Of a stretch of DNA of 64,000 nucleotides, positions 8,131 through 18,276 are shown piece by piece. This stretch comes from Agromyces bauzanensis (GTDB lineage: Bacteria > Actinomycetota > Actinomycetes > Actinomycetales > Microbacteriaceae). Every line of letters starts with the position of its first letter. The first letter of the stretch is position 1. The translations under genes and the position numbers were made by a program. The notes below the pieces were generated by a model. The model did no database searches. It worked only from the letters and a program-made list of their open reading frames with translations, and had not been told where the DNA came from. Location: contig NZ_BMMD01000018.1 of NCBI RefSeq assembly GCF_014645655.1, positions 1 to 64,000 of the forward strand. The letters are read 5' to 3'.

Positions 8131-8781
8131 CTACTTGACCGAGCCGCCTGCGGCGACGATCTTCTGCTCGGCGGAGCCGGAGACCTTGTCGACCGCGACA
8201 TTGAGCTTCACCTGGATGTCGCCGTTGCCGAGCACCTTCACGCGCTCGTTCTTGCGGACGGCACCCTTCTCGACGAGGTCGGCGACGGTGACGTCGCCGC
8301 CCTTCGGGTAGAGCTCGGCGAGCTTCGCCAGGTTGACCACCTGGTACTCGACGCGGAACGGGTTCTTGAAGCCGCGCAGCTTCGGCGCACGCATGTGGTA
8401 TGGAAGCTGGCCACCCTCGAAGCCGGGGCGGATGTTGTTGCGGGCCTTCGAACCCTTGGTGCCGCGACCGGCGGTCTTGCCCTTCGAACCCTCACCGCGT
8501 CCGACGCGGGTCTTGTCCTTCTTGGCACCGGGCGCGGGGCGCAGGTGGTGCACCTTCAGCACCGGCTCGCGCTTGGCCTCGACGGCGTCCTTGGCGGCAG
8601 CCTTCTTCGCGGGGGCCTTCTCGGCCTTCGCGTCGTCGGCCTTGGCCGCGGCGGTCTTGGCCGGCGCCTTCGCCGCGGCGGCCTTGGCGGGCGCCTTCGC
8701 GGCGGCGGCCTTGGCCGGCGCCTTCTTCGCCGGAGCCTTCTCGGGCTCGGCGGCCCCGGCGGCCTTCTCGTTCTCTGCCAT
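8131..8781 (-). CDS. rplO: 50S ribosomal protein L15 with an Ala/Lys/Pro-rich N-terminal extension
   Basis: L15 helps assemble the large ribosomal subunit. The canonical domain starts at about residue 72 ([37 protein letters not shown] is cut here to its key parts: [22 protein letters not shown]) and ends with [16 protein letters not shown]. Before it lies an extension of about 70 residues built from near-repeats of KAPAKAAAA, like the tail of histone H1. With it the protein is 216 residues against about 147 for the family. The ATG overlaps the rpmD stop by one base (TAATG), which supports the long start. The extension could bind rRNA or DNA; that is inference. Confidence 0.95.
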   Translation of the reverse strand: MAENEKAAGAAEPEKAPAKKAPAKAAAAKAPAKAAAAKAPAKTAAAKADDAKAEKAPAKKAAAKDAVEAKREPVLKVHHLRPAPGAKKDKTRVGRGEGSKGKTAGRGTKGSKARNNIRPGFEGGQLPYHMRAPKLRGFKNPFRVEYQVVNLAKLAELYPKGGDVTVADLVEKGAVRKNERVKVLGNGDIQVKLNVAVDKVSGSAEQKIVAAGGSVK

Positions 8782-8963
8782 TAGTCGATCTCCTCAACCT
8801 TCACGAGGTGGGCGACGGTCTTGACGTAGCCGCGGTTCTGCGGGGTGTCGTCACGAACGACCGAATCGCCGATGCGCTTCAGTCCGAGGCTGCGCAGCGT
8901 GTCGCGCTGGTTCTGCTTCTCGCTCACCTTGGACTTGATCTGGGTCACCTTGAGCTTCGCCAT
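8781..8963 (-). CDS. rpmD: 50S ribosomal protein L30
   Basis: A small large-subunit protein of 60 residues, normal for the family. It opens with [21 protein letters not shown] and contains the conserved [25 protein letters not shown]. The ATG at 8963 overlaps the rpsE stop (ATGA) and its own stop overlaps the rplO start, so the three genes are translationally coupled. Confidence 0.96.
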   Translation of the reverse strand: MAKLKVTQIKSKVSEKQNQRDTLRSLGLKRIGDSVVRDDTPQNRGYVKTVAHLVKVEEID

Positions 8964-9664
8964 CAGGCACCCGCCTTCGCTGCTGCGGCAGCCTCGGCCG
9001 CCTGGGCCTCGGCACGCAGCAGACGGGCGGGGGCGACCTCGTCGTAGTCGAGGCCACGGCGCGCGGCGACCGCACGCGGCTCCTCGAGCTCCTTGAGGGC
9101 CTCCACCGTGGCGTGCACGATGTTGATGGTGTTCGACGAGCCGAGCGACTTGCTCAGGACGTCGTGGATGCCGGCGCACTCGAGCACGGCACGGACCGGA
9201 CCGCCGGCGATGACACCGGTACCGGGCGACGCCGGGCGGAGCAGGACGACGCCCGCGGCCGCCTCACCCTGGACGGGGTGCGGGATGGTCGCGCCCACGC
9301 GGGGAACGCGGAAGAAGTTCTTCTTCGCCTCCTCGACGCCCTTCGAGATCGCGGTCGGGACCTCGCGCGCCTTGCCGTAGCCGACGCCGACGAGGCCGTT
9401 GCCGTCACCCACGACGACGAGCGCCGTGAAGCTGAAGCGACGGCCGCCCTTGACGACCTTGGAAACGCGGTTGATGGTCACGACGCGCTCGAGGAACTGG
9501 CTCTTCTCGGCGTCACGGCCACCGCGGTCGCGGCTCGGGCCACGGTCGCGGCTGCCACGACGGGCCTCGCGCGGCTCGTTCTGGGGAGACTCGCTCGCGG
9601 CGGCGGTCTCCACGGGTGCCTCTGCCACTGCAGCCACCTCGTTCTCCTTCTTGTTGTCGGTCAC
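8963..9664 (-). CDS. rpsE: 30S ribosomal protein S5
   Basis: S5 lies near the decoding centre and contributes to translational accuracy. The double-stranded RNA-binding domain is clear ([27 protein letters not shown] is represented by [17 protein letters not shown]), followed by [18 protein letters not shown] and the C-terminal domain with [17 protein letters not shown]. The product has 233 residues. An acidic then Arg-rich N-terminal tail (about 1-50, with [14 protein letters not shown]) and an Ala-rich C-terminal tail extend beyond the usual 166 residues, as in other actinobacteria. It overlaps rplR and rpmD by 4 bases at each end. Confidence 0.96.
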   Translation of the reverse strand: MTDNKKENEVAAVAEAPVETAAASESPQNEPREARRGSRDRGPSRDRGGRDAEKSQFLERVVTINRVSKVVKGGRRFSFTALVVVGDGNGLVGVGYGKAREVPTAISKGVEEAKKNFFRVPRVGATIPHPVQGEAAAGVVLLRPASPGTGVIAGGPVRAVLECAGIHDVLSKSLGSSNTINIVHATVEALKELEEPRAVAARRGLDYDEVAPARLLRAEAQAAEAAAAAKAGA

Positions 9665-10020
9665 AGGCTCAGCCCCGCCTCTCGCGCGCCATCGGCGATG
9701 GCGGCGACGCGACCGGCGTACTTGTTGCCGCCGCGGTCGAAGACGACCGACTCGATGCCGGCCTGCTTCGCACGTTCGGCAACGAGCTCGCCGACCTTCC
9801 TGGCCTTGGCGGTCTTGTCACCATCGAACGCGCGGAGGTCGGCCTCCATGGTGGAGGCGGACGCCAGGGTGCGGCCCACGGCGTCGTCGACCACCTGCAC
9901 GAAGACGTGACGGGCCGAACGCGTGACGACGAGGCGCGGGCGCTCGACGGTGCCGACGATCTTCTTGCGAAGGCGGGCGTGGCGGCGCGTGCGCGCAGCC
10001 GTCTTGGTCTTCACAGCCAT
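9661..10020 (-). CDS. rplR: 50S ribosomal protein L18
   Basis: Binds 5S rRNA in the large subunit. It has 119 residues with a basic N-terminus ([19 protein letters not shown]) and the conserved [20 protein letters not shown] and [21 protein letters not shown]. It starts 2 bases after the rplF stop and ends overlapping rpsE by 4 bases. Confidence 0.96.
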   Translation of the reverse strand: MAVKTKTAARTRRHARLRKKIVGTVERPRLVVTRSARHVFVQVVDDAVGRTLASASTMEADLRAFDGDKTAKARKVGELVAERAKQAGIESVVFDRGGNKYAGRVAAIADGAREAGLSL

Positions 10021-10022
10021 GA

Positions 10023-10559
10023 TTACTTACCTGACTTTCCGGCCTTGCGACGAACGACTTCGCCGGCGTAGCGGATGCCCTTGCCCTTGTACGGCTCGGG
10101 CTTCTTGATCTTGCGGATGTTGGCGGCGGCCTCGCCCACGGCCTGCTTGTCGATGCCCGCGACCGTGACCTTGTTGTTGCCCTCGACGGACAACGTGATG
10201 CCGGCCGGCGGCTCGACCGTGACCGGGTGCGAGAAGCCGAGGGCGAACTCGATCGCGGAGCCCTTCTGGGCGACGCGGTACCCGGTGCCGACGATCTCGA
10301 GGGCCTTGGAGTACCCCTGCGTCACGCCGATGATCTGGTTCGCGATGAGCGAGCGGGTGAGCCCGTGCAGCGAGCGCGACTCGCGCTCGTCGTCGGGGCG
10401 GGTGACGAGGACCTGGCCGTCCTCCATCTTCACCTCGATGGGCGACGCGACGGTGAGCGAGAGCTCACCCTTCGGGCCCTTGACGGTGACGGCGGAGCCG
10501 TCGACCGTGACGTCGACACCGGCGGGGATGTCGATGGGGAGTCGTCCGATTCGTGACAT
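10023..10559 (-). CDS. rplF: 50S ribosomal protein L6
   Basis: Large-subunit protein near the factor-binding site. I start it at ATG 10559 ([17 protein letters not shown]), giving 178 residues, the usual length; the frame is open further upstream, but that part overlaps the rpsH end and is not L6-like. Conserved motifs include VKGPKGELS and, at the C-terminus, [16 protein letters not shown]. It lies 4 bases after rpsH. Confidence 0.96.
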   Translation of the reverse strand: MSRIGRLPIDIPAGVDVTVDGSAVTVKGPKGELSLTVASPIEVKMEDGQVLVTRPDDERESRSLHGLTRSLIANQIIGVTQGYSKALEIVGTGYRVAQKGSAIEFALGFSHPVTVEPPAGITLSVEGNNKVTVAGIDKQAVGEAAANIRKIKKPEPYKGKGIRYAGEVVRRKAGKSGK

Positions 10560-10563
10560 GGAA

Positions 10564-10962
10564 CTACCACACGTAGGCGAGGACTTCCCCACCCACACCC
10601 TTCTTCTCGGCCTGACGGTCGGTGAGCAGACCGCTGGAGGTGGACAGGATCGCGACGCCGAGGCCGCCGAGCACCTTGGGCAGCTCGGTGGACTTCGCGT
10701 AGACGCGGAGGCCGGGCTTCGAAACGCGCTTGATGCCCGCGATCGAGCGCTCGCGATTGGGGCCGAACTTGAGCTGCAGTGTGAGCATCTTGCCCACGCG
10801 CGCGTCGGTCACCTCGAAGCTCGCGATGTAGCCCTCGTTCTTGAGGATCTCGGCGATGTGCGCCTTGAGCTTGGAGTGCGGCATCGACACGGAGTCGTGG
10901 TGCGCCGAGTTCGCGTTGCGCAGGCGGGTCAGCATGTCAGCGACCGGGTCGGTCATCGTCAT
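10564..10962 (-). CDS. rpsH: 30S ribosomal protein S8
   Basis: Binds the central domain of 16S rRNA and in E. coli also represses the spc operon. I start it at ATG 10962 ([19 protein letters not shown]), 132 residues, exactly the family length; AAGGA lies upstream. The conserved end is [25 protein letters not shown]. Upstream, where rpsN sits in many spc operons, there is only a 131-base gap with a perfect hairpin. Confidence 0.96.
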   Translation of the reverse strand: MTMTDPVADMLTRLRNANSAHHDSVSMPHSKLKAHIAEILKNEGYIASFEVTDARVGKMLTLQLKFGPNRERSIAGIKRVSKPGLRVYAKSTELPKVLGGLGVAILSTSSGLLTDRQAEKKGVGGEVLAYVW

Positions 10963-11056
10963 GACGAATGGTTCCTTACGTTCACCAGGTTTCAGCACCC
11001 GTTACACGAGTGATGACCTGTGGTGGCTGGGACCTGGCGGATGCCAGGACCCGGGT

Positions 11057-11089
11057 CGGATGCCGCGAACTCGTCGCCCGCGGCATCCG
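11057..11089. repeat. Perfect 11-bp hairpin between rplE and rpsH, in place of rpsN
   Basis: CGGATGCCGCG (11057-11067) and CGCGGCATCCG (11079-11089) form a perfect stem with an 11-base loop, 4 bases after the rplE stop. The gap of 131 bases is too short for the 61-codon rpsN often found here. The arms contain GGATGCC, the heptamer repeated throughout this window. It could slow or stop transcription or mark an RNA cleavage point; there is no T-tract. Confidence 0.7.
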
Positions 11090-11093
11090 GGGC

Positions 11094-11696
11094 TCAATTG
11101 CCGGACGTGTTCGACCGGAACGGGAAGCCCAGCTGCTTGAGCAGCGCGCGGCCCTCGTCGTCGTTCTTGGCGGTGGTCACCACGGTGATGTCCATGCCGC
11201 GGACGCGGTCGATCTTGTCCTGGTCGATCTCGTGGAACACCGACTGCTCCACGAGGCCGAAGGTGTAGTTGCCGGTGCCGTCGAACTGCTGGTCCGACAG
11301 GCCCCGGAAGTCGCGGATGCGGGGCAGCGCGAGCGAGAGCAGGCGGTCGAGGAACTCCCACATGCGGTCGCCGCGCAGGGTCACGTGCGCGCCGATGGGC
11401 TGGCCCTCGCGCAGCTTGAACTGCGCGATGGACTTGCGGGCCTTGGTGACCTGCGGCTTCTGCCCGGTGATCCTGGTGAGGTCCGCGATCGCACCGTCGA
11501 TGACCTTGCCATCGCGGGCCGCCTCGCCGACGCCCATGTTCACGACGATCTTCACGAGTCCCGGAACCTGGTGCACGTTGGTGTAGCCGTGCTCCTCGGT
11601 GAGGGCATTCGCGATCTCGGTCCGGTACTTGGTCTTCAGTCGCGGCTGGGCTGCTTTGGTGGGCACAGCGCCAGCCTGCGTTGCCGTATCGGTCAT
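11094..11696 (-). CDS. rplE: 50S ribosomal protein L5
   Basis: Binds 5S rRNA and contacts the small subunit. It has 200 residues: an N-terminal tail, then [40 protein letters not shown]-type [20 protein letters not shown], and the C-terminal [20 protein letters not shown]. Its start overlaps the rplX stop by one base. Confidence 0.96.
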   Translation of the reverse strand: MTDTATQAGAVPTKAAQPRLKTKYRTEIANALTEEHGYTNVHQVPGLVKIVVNMGVGEAARDGKVIDGAIADLTRITGQKPQVTKARKSIAQFKLREGQPIGAHVTLRGDRMWEFLDRLLSLALPRIRDFRGLSDQQFDGTGNYTFGLVEQSVFHEIDQDKIDRVRGMDITVVTTAKNDDEGRALLKQLGFPFRSNTSGN

Positions 11697-12055
11697 TACA
11701 GGTCCTTACCTGACTTCTTGGCGTAGCGGACGCGGACGGTCTTGGAGACGCCGTCCTTCGTCACGGTCTCGGTACGGAAGCCGACGCGGGTCGGCTTCTT
11801 CGTCTCGGGGTCGACGAGCGCGACGTTCGACACGTGGATCGGCGCCTCGTGCGTCTCGATGCCGCCCGTCTTCGAGCCGCGCTGCGTCTGGCCGACGCGT
11901 ACGTGCTTCGTGACGAAGTTCACGCCCTCGACCACGACGCGGTTCTCGGCGACGAGCACCTCGATGACCTTGCCCTGCTTGCCGCGGTCTCCGCCGCGGG
12001 CCTGGCTGCGGCCGGAGATGACCTGGACGAGGTCGCCCTTCTTGATGTTGGCCAT
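11696..12055 (-). CDS. rplX: 50S ribosomal protein L24
   Basis: An early assembly protein of the large subunit. It has 119 residues with the KOW motif near the N-terminus ([27 protein letters not shown] in shortened form: [22 protein letters not shown]), then [12 protein letters not shown] and [13 protein letters not shown]. It lies 2 bases after rplN. Confidence 0.96.
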   Translation of the reverse strand: MANIKKGDLVQVISGRSQARGGDRGKQGKVIEVLVAENRVVVEGVNFVTKHVRVGQTQRGSKTGGIETHEAPIHVSNVALVDPETKKPTRVGFRTETVTKDGVSKTVRVRYAKKSGKDL

Positions 12056-12057
12056 GG

Positions 12058-12426
12058 TTACAGCACCTCCGGTGCCAGCGAGATGATCTTCATGAACTTC
12101 CGGTCGCGCAGCTCGCGGCCGACCGGTCCGAAGATGCGGGTGCCACGGGGGTCGCCGTCGTTCTTGAGGATCACCGCGGCGTTCTCGTCGAACTTGATGT
12201 ACGAGCCGTCCGGGCGACGCGTCTCCTTGACCGTGCGGACGATGACGGCCTTGACGACTTCGCCCTTCTTGACGTTGCCGCCGGGGATCGCGTCCTTGAC
12301 GGTCGCGACGATGGTGTCACCGAGGCCGGCATAGCGGCGCTTGGAACCCCCGAGCACGCGGATCGTGAGCAGCTCCTTGGCGCCGGTGTTGTCGGCCACC
12401 TTGAGTCGTGATTCCTGCTGAAGCAC
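12058..12426 (-). CDS. rplN: 50S ribosomal protein L14
   Basis: Part of the subunit interface of the large ribosomal subunit. It has 122 residues, the canonical length, opening [19 protein letters not shown] and ending with [15 protein letters not shown]-like [15 protein letters not shown]. The conserved [13 protein letters not shown] is present. It follows rpsQ by 32 bases, a slightly longer gap than its neighbours. Confidence 0.97.
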   Translation of the reverse strand: MLQQESRLKVADNTGAKELLTIRVLGGSKRRYAGLGDTIVATVKDAIPGGNVKKGEVVKAVIVRTVKETRRPDGSYIKFDENAAVILKNDGDPRGTRIFGPVGRELRDRKFMKIISLAPEVL

Positions 12427-12458
12427 TTCGAACTCCTTCTCTCAAGCAAGCGCGTGGC

Positions 12459-12758
12459 TTACTTGGCCTTCTCGACGATCTCGACGAGGCGCCAGCGCTT
12501 GGTGGCGCTGAGGGGCCGGGTCTCGGTGATGACGACGAGGTCGCCGATACCCGCGGTGTTCTGCTCGTCGTGCGCCGTGACCTTCGAGGTGCGGCGGATG
12601 ACCTTGCCGTACAGCGGGTGCTTCACGCGATCCTCGACCTCGACGACGATGGTCTTCTGCATCTTGTCGCTCACGACATAGCCGCGGCGCACCTTGCGGT
12701 ACGGGCGGTGCGAGGCCGTCTCGGCGACCTCGGCCGTGGCCTTCTCGGTCTCAGCCAT
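12459..12758 (-). CDS. rpsQ: 30S ribosomal protein S17
   Basis: Binds the 5' domain of 16S rRNA. It has 99 residues: a short acidic N-terminal tail, then [33 protein letters not shown] and [15 protein letters not shown]. It lies between rpmC and rplN. Confidence 0.96.
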   Translation of the reverse strand: MAETEKATAEVAETASHRPYRKVRRGYVVSDKMQKTIVVEVEDRVKHPLYGKVIRRTSKVTAHDEQNTAGIGDLVVITETRPLSATKRWRLVEIVEKAK

Positions 12759-12760
12759 GT

Positions 12761-13087
12761 TCAGGCCTCCTTCGTCTCTGCCTCGGCTGCGGCATCAGCG
12801 GATGCCTCGGCCTTGGCCTTCTTGGTCTTCTTCTCGGGCGCCGCCTTCGCCTCGACCGGCGCGGGCGTGGCCCGGATGCCGAGCTCGCGCTCACGGATGA
12901 CCGTGTAGATGCGGGCGATGTCGCGCTTGACGGCACGCAGGCGGCCGTGGCTCTCGAGCTGACCCGTTGCGGCCTGGAAGCGCAGGTTGAACAGCTCCTC
13001 CTTGGCCTTCTTCAGCTCGTCGACGAGTCGCTCGTCTTCAAAGGTGTCGAGCTCGCTCGGCGCGAGCTCCTTCGTTCCGACGGCCAT
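12761..13087 (-). CDS. rpmC: 50S ribosomal protein L29 with a Lys/Ala-rich C-terminal extension
   Basis: L29 lies at the polypeptide exit tunnel. The core (about residues 1-80) has [22 protein letters not shown], shown here as [20 protein letters not shown], and [19 protein letters not shown]. After it comes a tail of about 30 residues rich in Ala, Lys and Glu ([19 protein letters not shown]), so the protein is 108 residues against 60-80 in most bacteria. The start overlaps the rplP stop. Confidence 0.96.
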   Translation of the reverse strand: MAVGTKELAPSELDTFEDERLVDELKKAKEELFNLRFQAATGQLESHGRLRAVKRDIARIYTVIRERELGIRATPAPVEAKAAPEKKTKKAKAEASADAAAEAETKEA

Positions 13088-13506
13088 TATGCGTCGCCCT
13101 CCTCGCGCTTGATGATGCGTGCCTTGAGGGGCAGCTTGTGGATGGCACGGGTCATGGCCTCACGAGCGAGCTCCTCGGAGACGCCCGAGACCTCGAAGAG
13201 GACGCGACCCGGCTTGACGTTGGCGACCCACCACTCGGGCGAGCCCTTGCCGGAACCCATTCGGGTCTCGGCCGGCTTCTTCGTGAGCGGTCGGTCGGGA
13301 TAGATGTTGATCCACACCTTGCCGCCGCGCTTGATGTGACGCGTCATCGCGATACGAGCGGACTCGATCTGACGGTTCGTCACGTAAGCGGGGGTCAGGG
13401 CCTGGATGCCGAACTCGCCGAAGGTGACCTTCGTGCCGCCGGTGGCGTGACCCGAACGACCGGGGTGGTGCTGCTTGCGGTACTTGACTCGACGGGGAAT
13501 CAACAT
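13087..13506 (-). CDS. rplP: 50S ribosomal protein L16
   Basis: Large-subunit protein near the tRNA A site. It has 139 residues, canonical in length, opening [19 protein letters not shown], with the conserved [29 protein letters not shown] and [19 protein letters not shown]. It lies 2 bases after rpsC. Confidence 0.97.
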   Translation of the reverse strand: MLIPRRVKYRKQHHPGRSGHATGGTKVTFGEFGIQALTPAYVTNRQIESARIAMTRHIKRGGKVWINIYPDRPLTKKPAETRMGSGKGSPEWWVANVKPGRVLFEVSGVSEELAREAMTRAIHKLPLKARIIKREEGDA

Positions 13507-13508
13507 GG

Positions 13509-14261
13509 TTATGCCTCAACTCCTGCTGCCACCGGCTCCTGCGCCCTGGGCGCACGACGGGGGCGGTCACTGCGGTCACCGCGCGAGGGCTTCTGCGAAG
13601 CCTGCTCGCGGGCGAGTTCCTTGTTGGTGATGTCGCCCTTGTAGATCCAGACCTTCACGCCGATGCGGCCGAACGTGGTCTTCGCCTCGTAGAAGCCGTA
13701 GTCGATGTTCGCGCGGAGCGTGTGCAGGGGCACACGGCCTTCGCGGTAGAACTCCGAGCGGCTCATCTCGGCGCCGCCGAGGCGGCCGGAGACCTGGATG
13801 CGAACGCCCTTGGCGCCGGCGCGCTGCGCACCCTGCAGGCCCTTGCGCATCGCGCGGCGGAACGCCACGCGGGCGGAGAGCTGCTCGGCGATGCCCTGAG
13901 CGACCAGCTGGGCGTCGGCCTCGGGGTTCTTCACCTCGAGGATGTTGAGCTGGATCTGCTTGCCGGTGAGCTTCTCGAGGTCGGCGCGGATGCGCTCGGC
14001 CTCGGCGCCGCGGCGGCCGATCACGATGCCGGGACGCGCCGTGTGGATGTCCACTCGGACGCGGTCACGGGTGCGCTCGATCTCGATGCGCGAGACCCCC
14101 GCGCGGTCGAGCGACGTCTGGAGCAGGCGACGGATCTTGACGTCCTCGGCGAGGTAGTCGGCGTATCGCTGTCCGGGCTTCGTCGAGTCGGAGAACCACC
14201 GCGACACGTGGTCGGTGGTGATGCCGAGACGGAAGCCGTACGGGTTGACCTTCTGACCCAT
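13509..14261 (-). CDS. rpsC: 30S ribosomal protein S3
   Basis: Lines the mRNA entry path of the small subunit. It has 250 residues. The KH domain ([17 protein letters not shown]) follows [18 protein letters not shown], and the C-terminal half carries [19 protein letters not shown] and [15 protein letters not shown]. An Arg/Ala-rich tail ends the protein. The ATG overlaps the rplV stop by one base. Confidence 0.97.
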   Translation of the reverse strand: MGQKVNPYGFRLGITTDHVSRWFSDSTKPGQRYADYLAEDVKIRRLLQTSLDRAGVSRIEIERTRDRVRVDIHTARPGIVIGRRGAEAERIRADLEKLTGKQIQLNILEVKNPEADAQLVAQGIAEQLSARVAFRRAMRKGLQGAQRAGAKGVRIQVSGRLGGAEMSRSEFYREGRVPLHTLRANIDYGFYEAKTTFGRIGVKVWIYKGDITNKELAREQASQKPSRGDRSDRPRRAPRAQEPVAAGVEA

Positions 14262-14626
14262 TACTTCGTACCCTCCTCGGGCGTGGCGAGCACGACGGTG
14301 ATGTGGCTCGTTCGCTTGTTGATGCGGAAGGCACGACCCTGCGCGCGCGGCTGGAATCGCTTGAGGGTGGTGCCCTCGTCGACGAATGCACGGCTGATGT
14401 AGAGGTCCTGCTCGTCCAGGTAGGTGTTCGTGGCGTCGGCCTTGACGCGAGCGTTCGCGATGGCCGAGGCGACGAGCTTGTACACCGGCTCGCTCGCGCC
14501 CTGGGGCGCGAACTTCAGGATGGCGAGCGCCTCCTGTGCCTGCTTGCCGCGGATCAGATTGACGACGCGGCGAGCCTTCTGGGGGGTGACGCGGATGTGT
14601 CGCACACGTGCGATCGACTCCACCAT
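14261..14626 (-). CDS. rplV: 50S ribosomal protein L22
   Basis: Its long hairpin lines the exit tunnel. It has 121 residues, opening [20 protein letters not shown] and containing [20 protein letters not shown] and [25 protein letters not shown] lies a few bases before the start. It follows rpsS by 26 bases. Confidence 0.97.
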   Translation of the reverse strand: MVESIARVRHIRVTPQKARRVVNLIRGKQAQEALAILKFAPQGASEPVYKLVASAIANARVKADATNTYLDEQDLYISRAFVDEGTTLKRFQPRAQGRAFRINKRTSHITVVLATPEEGTK

Positions 14627-14652
14627 TTCTTCTCCTCCTTCACGTCACCGCG

Positions 14653-14934
14653 TCAGCGGCGACGGCCCTTCTTGTCGTCCTTCACGTGTCCACGGAAGGT
14701 GCGGGTGGGGGCGAACTCTCCGAGCTTGTGACCCACCATGGTCTCGGTGACGAACACCGGGATGTGCTTGCGACCGTCGTGCACGGCGATCGTGTGACCC
14801 AGCATCGCCGGGACGATCATCGATCGGCGCGACCAGGTCTTGATGACGTTCTTGGAACCGGACTCGTTCTGCGTGACGACCTTGCGAAGCAGGTGGTCAT
14901 CGACGAAGGGGCCCTTCTTGAGACTGCGCGGCAT
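14653..14934 (-). CDS. rpsS: 30S ribosomal protein S19
   Basis: Small-subunit head protein. It has 93 residues, canonical length, opening [19 protein letters not shown] and containing [20 protein letters not shown] and [19 protein letters not shown]. It lies 12 bases after rplB. Confidence 0.97.
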   Translation of the reverse strand: MPRSLKKGPFVDDHLLRKVVTQNESGSKNVIKTWSRRSMIVPAMLGHTIAVHDGRKHIPVFVTETMVGHKLGEFAPTRTFRGHVKDDKKGRRR

Positions 14935-14946
14935 CTTCTACAACTC

Positions 14947-15786
<840 letters not shown>

Positions 15787-15805
15787 AGTGAGGTTCCTCT
15801 GCTCC

Positions 15806-16108
15806 CTAGCCGACAGCCGTGAAGATGTCGATCGAGCCGGACTTGAGTGTGACGATCGCGCGCTTGGTGTCCTTGCGCTTGCCGATCCCGAAGCGGGTGC
15901 GACGCGTCTTGCCCTGACGGTTGAGGGTGTTGATCGACGCCACCTGGACGTTGAAGATCTTCTCGATCGCGAGCTTGATCTCGGTCTTGCTCGAGCGGGG
16001 GTCCACGATGAACGTGTACTTGCCCTCGTCGATCAGGCCGTAGCTCTTCTCCGAGACGACGGGCGCGATGATGATGTCGCGCGGGTCCTTGTCGTGGACG
16101 GCGCTCAT
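15806..16108 (-). CDS. rplW: 50S ribosomal protein L23
   Basis: Exit-tunnel protein that serves as docking site for trigger factor and SRP. It has 100 residues, with [40 protein letters not shown] and a basic loop [20 protein letters not shown]. The start overlaps the rplD stop by 4 bases. Confidence 0.97.
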   Translation of the reverse strand: MSAVHDKDPRDIIIAPVVSEKSYGLIDEGKYTFIVDPRSSKTEIKLAIEKIFNVQVASINTLNRQGKTRRTRFGIGKRKDTKRAIVTLKSGSIDIFTAVG

Positions 16109-16767
16109 GCGGAGACCTCTTCCTTCTTCGACTGCTTCGCGGCGATGAACGCCTCGAGCGCGGCAGTGCTGAAGACGATGTCGTCTGAGACGAGCACGTC
16201 GTAGGCGTTCAGCTGGTCGACCGGCAGCACGTGCACGGTCGGGATGTTGCGCACCGCACGCTCCGAGAGCTCGTCGTCGCGCGTGAGCACGACGAGCCGG
16301 TGCTTCGACGGCGCGATGCCGGCGAGCAGCGCGACCGCGTCCTTGGTCTTCGCGACTTCGCCGCTGACGAACGACTCGACCGCGTGGATGCGGCCTCCGC
16401 GAGCGCGGTCGGAGAGCGCGCCGAGCAGGGCCGCGGCGATCATCTTCTTGGGGGTGCGTTGCGAGTAGTCACGCGGCTGCGGGCCGTGGACGATGCCACC
16501 GCCGGTCATCTGCGGCGCGCGGATCGAACCCTGGCGGGCGCGGCCCGTGCCCTTCTGCTTGAAGGGCTTGCGGCCGGCGCCGGAGACCTCGCCGCGGGTC
16601 TTGGTCTTGTGGGTGCCCTGGCGCGCGGCGGCGAGCTGGGCGACGACGACCTGGTGGATCAGCGGCACGTTGGTCTGCACGTCGAAGAGCTCGGCGGGGA
16701 GCTCGATCGTGCCCGACTTCTTGCCGGTGACGTCGAGGGTTTCGATGGTGTTGGTCGCGGTAGCCAT
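16105..16767 (-). CDS. rplD: 50S ribosomal protein L4
   Basis: Large-subunit protein whose loop reaches into the exit tunnel; in E. coli it also represses the S10 operon. It has 220 residues, with the tunnel loop [20 protein letters not shown] and [20 protein letters not shown], then [20 protein letters not shown]. It lies 3 bases after rplC. Confidence 0.97.
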   Translation of the reverse strand: MATATNTIETLDVTGKKSGTIELPAELFDVQTNVPLIHQVVVAQLAAARQGTHKTKTRGEVSGAGRKPFKQKGTGRARQGSIRAPQMTGGGIVHGPQPRDYSQRTPKKMIAAALLGALSDRARGGRIHAVESFVSGEVAKTKDAVALLAGIAPSKHRLVVLTRDDELSERAVRNIPTVHVLPVDQLNAYDVLVSDDIVFSTAALEAFIAAKQSKKEEVSA

Positions 16768-16770
16768 GGA

Positions 16771-17427
16771 CTACGCCCCCTTCACTGCGTTGCGGACGAA
16801 AACGAGACGGCCGCGCGCACCGGGAACCGCGCCCTTGACGAGCAGGAGTCCCTTCTCGGCGTCGACGGCGTGCACGCGGAGGTTCAGTACGGTCACGCGC
16901 TCGCCACCCATGCGACCTGCCATGCGCATGCCCTTGAAGACACGGCTCGGAGTCGACGACGCACCGATCGAGCCGGGCTTGCGGTGGTTGCGGTGGGCAC
17001 CGTGCGAGGCGGAGACGCCCTTGAAGTTGTGGCGCTTCATGACACCGGCGAAGCCCTTGCCCTTCGACGTGCCGACGACGTCGACCAGCTGGCCGGCCTC
17101 GAAGGTGCCGTCGACCGTGAGCTCCTGGCCGAGCGTGTAGCTCGAGGCGTCCGCGGTGCGCACCTCGGCGAGGTGACGGCGCGGGGTGACGCCGGCGGCC
17201 TTGAAGTGGCCCGACGCGGGCTGGTTGACCTTGCGCGGGTCGATGGCGCCGGCCGCGATCTGGATGGCCGTGTAGCCGTCCTTCTCGGGGGTGCGCAGCT
17301 GGGTCACGACGTTGGGCGCGATCTCGATGACGGTGACGGGGACGAGCTTGTTGTTCTCATCCCACACCTGGGTCATGCCGAGCTTGGTGCCGAGCAGACC
17401 CTTCACGTTCTTGGTAGCGGTGGACAT
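16771..17427 (-). CDS. rplC: 50S ribosomal protein L3
   Basis: Early assembly protein near the peptidyl-transferase centre. It has 218 residues, with [40 protein letters not shown] and [20 protein letters not shown]. It lies 8 bases after rpsJ. Confidence 0.97.
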   Translation of the reverse strand: MSTATKNVKGLLGTKLGMTQVWDENNKLVPVTVIEIAPNVVTQLRTPEKDGYTAIQIAAGAIDPRKVNQPASGHFKAAGVTPRRHLAEVRTADASSYTLGQELTVDGTFEAGQLVDVVGTSKGKGFAGVMKRHNFKGVSASHGAHRNHRKPGSIGASSTPSRVFKGMRMAGRMGGERVTVLNLRVHAVDAEKGLLLVKGAVPGARGRLVFVRNAVKGA

Positions 17428-17435
17428 GGGTTACC

Positions 17436-17744
17436 TCAGAGCTTGATCTCGATGTTGACGTCGGCGGGGAGGTCGAGACGCATGAGCGAGTCGACGGCCT
17501 TGGGCGTCGGGTCCACGATGTCGATGAGACGCTTGTGGGTGCGCATCTCGAAGTGCTCGCGGCTGTCCTTGTACTTGTGGGGCGAACGGATGACGCACAC
17601 CACGTTCTTCTCCGTCGGAAGCGGCACGGGGCCGACGACCGTGGCACCCGCGCGGGTGACCGTGTCGACGATCTTGCGCGCCGAGCTGTCGATGACCTCG
17701 TGGTCGTACGACTTCAGTCGAATGCGGATCTTCTGTCCCGCCAT
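17436..17744 (-). CDS. rpsJ: 30S ribosomal protein S10
   Basis: First gene of the operon; S10 is in the small-subunit head and, as NusE, takes part in antitermination. I start it at ATG 17744 ([19 protein letters not shown]), 102 residues, the family length, although the frame is open 7 codons further. GAGAGAGAG precedes the start. [20 protein letters not shown] and [12 protein letters not shown] are conserved. Confidence 0.97.
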   Translation of the reverse strand: MAGQKIRIRLKSYDHEVIDSSARKIVDTVTRAGATVVGPVPLPTEKNVVCVIRSPHKYKDSREHFEMRTHKRLIDIVDPTPKAVDSLMRLDLPADVNIEIKL

Positions 17745-17848
17745 CTCGAACTCTCTCTCTGTCAAGGCGTCTTACCCCTTCCGAGGGCATCGGACGCCGC
17801 GTAGCCACTTCGTGTGAAGCACCACTGTTCTTCTGTCAAAGGCCGTGA

Positions 17849-17898
17849 TCGAGCCTGTCGAAACCACCCCGCTCGCGCGGTGGCCTCGGCACGCTCGA
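17849..17898. repeat. REP-like element with imperfect hairpin upstream of rpsJ
   Basis: TCGAGCCTGTCGAAACCACC is followed, after CCGCTCGCGC, by GGTGGCCTCGGCACGCTCGA. The two halves pair over their outer six and inner seven bases. The core GAGCCTGTCGA is the same as in the elements at 6659 and 8060. Confidence 0.65.
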
Positions 17899-18093
17899 CC
17901 CATGAACCTCCCGACCCCCGCGCTCGGGCGTGTCGCCCTCGCGAAACGGGCGTGGCTGTGTTCTTGCAGGCACAGGCCCATGCTCGAAGTGGTGGTCGGT
18001 TGTGCGTTCTGCTGCCCGCGGCCTAGCCTGACCCGTGGGGCTCCCGACCTTGGTGGAGAGGGCTTCCGGTGGCTATGCACTGCCTGGCAGTGA

Positions 18094-18127
18094 TTGGAAC
18101 GGCACGCAGCAGGGCACGCCGTTCCAA
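18094..18127. repeat. Perfect 10-bp inverted repeat (TTGGAACGGC)
   Basis: TTGGAACGGC (18094-18103) and GCCGTTCCAA (18118-18127) pair perfectly around a 14-base loop. It may be a terminator, an operator or a leader structure. It is not a REP-like element or a GGATGCC hairpin. Confidence 0.6.
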
Positions 18128-18205
18128 AGGTTGAACTCAACGAGTCTGCCACAGTCGGCGGCTCCGTGCAACCCGGGCGTGTCGCGCCCGCCCCGGCTCG
18201 CAGGA

Positions 18206-18234
18206 ACGTCGCAGCCCGAGCAGCGCTGCGACGT
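18206..18234. repeat. Perfect 10-bp inverted repeat (ACGTCGCAGC) before the OsmC-like gene
   Basis: ACGTCGCAGC (18206-18215) and GCTGCGACGT (18225-18234) pair perfectly around a 9-base loop. It ends 42 bases before the ATG of the OsmC-like pseudogene, where an operator could lie. Confidence 0.6.
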
Positions 18235-18276
18235 CCCGCGTGATGGAATCGGAGGGTGACGACGACAGGGGGATCC

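Larger units (their letters stand above)
17745..18276. other. Leader and intergenic region upstream of rpsJ (about 530 bases)
   Basis: No convincing gene is seen here. On the minus strand TTGACA (17834-17839) lies about 90 bases before rpsJ and is a candidate -35 box, but no good -10 is found at 16-18 bases, so the promoter of this operon is not fixed. The region holds one REP-like hairpin and two perfect 10-bp hairpins, listed separately. Short open frames here have no recognisable product. Confidence 0.5.

Noticed and set aside
17834-17839. TTGACA upstream of rpsJ as the S10 operon promoter
   Set aside because: No acceptable -10 box lies 16-18 bases downstream, so I mention it only in the intergenic entry.
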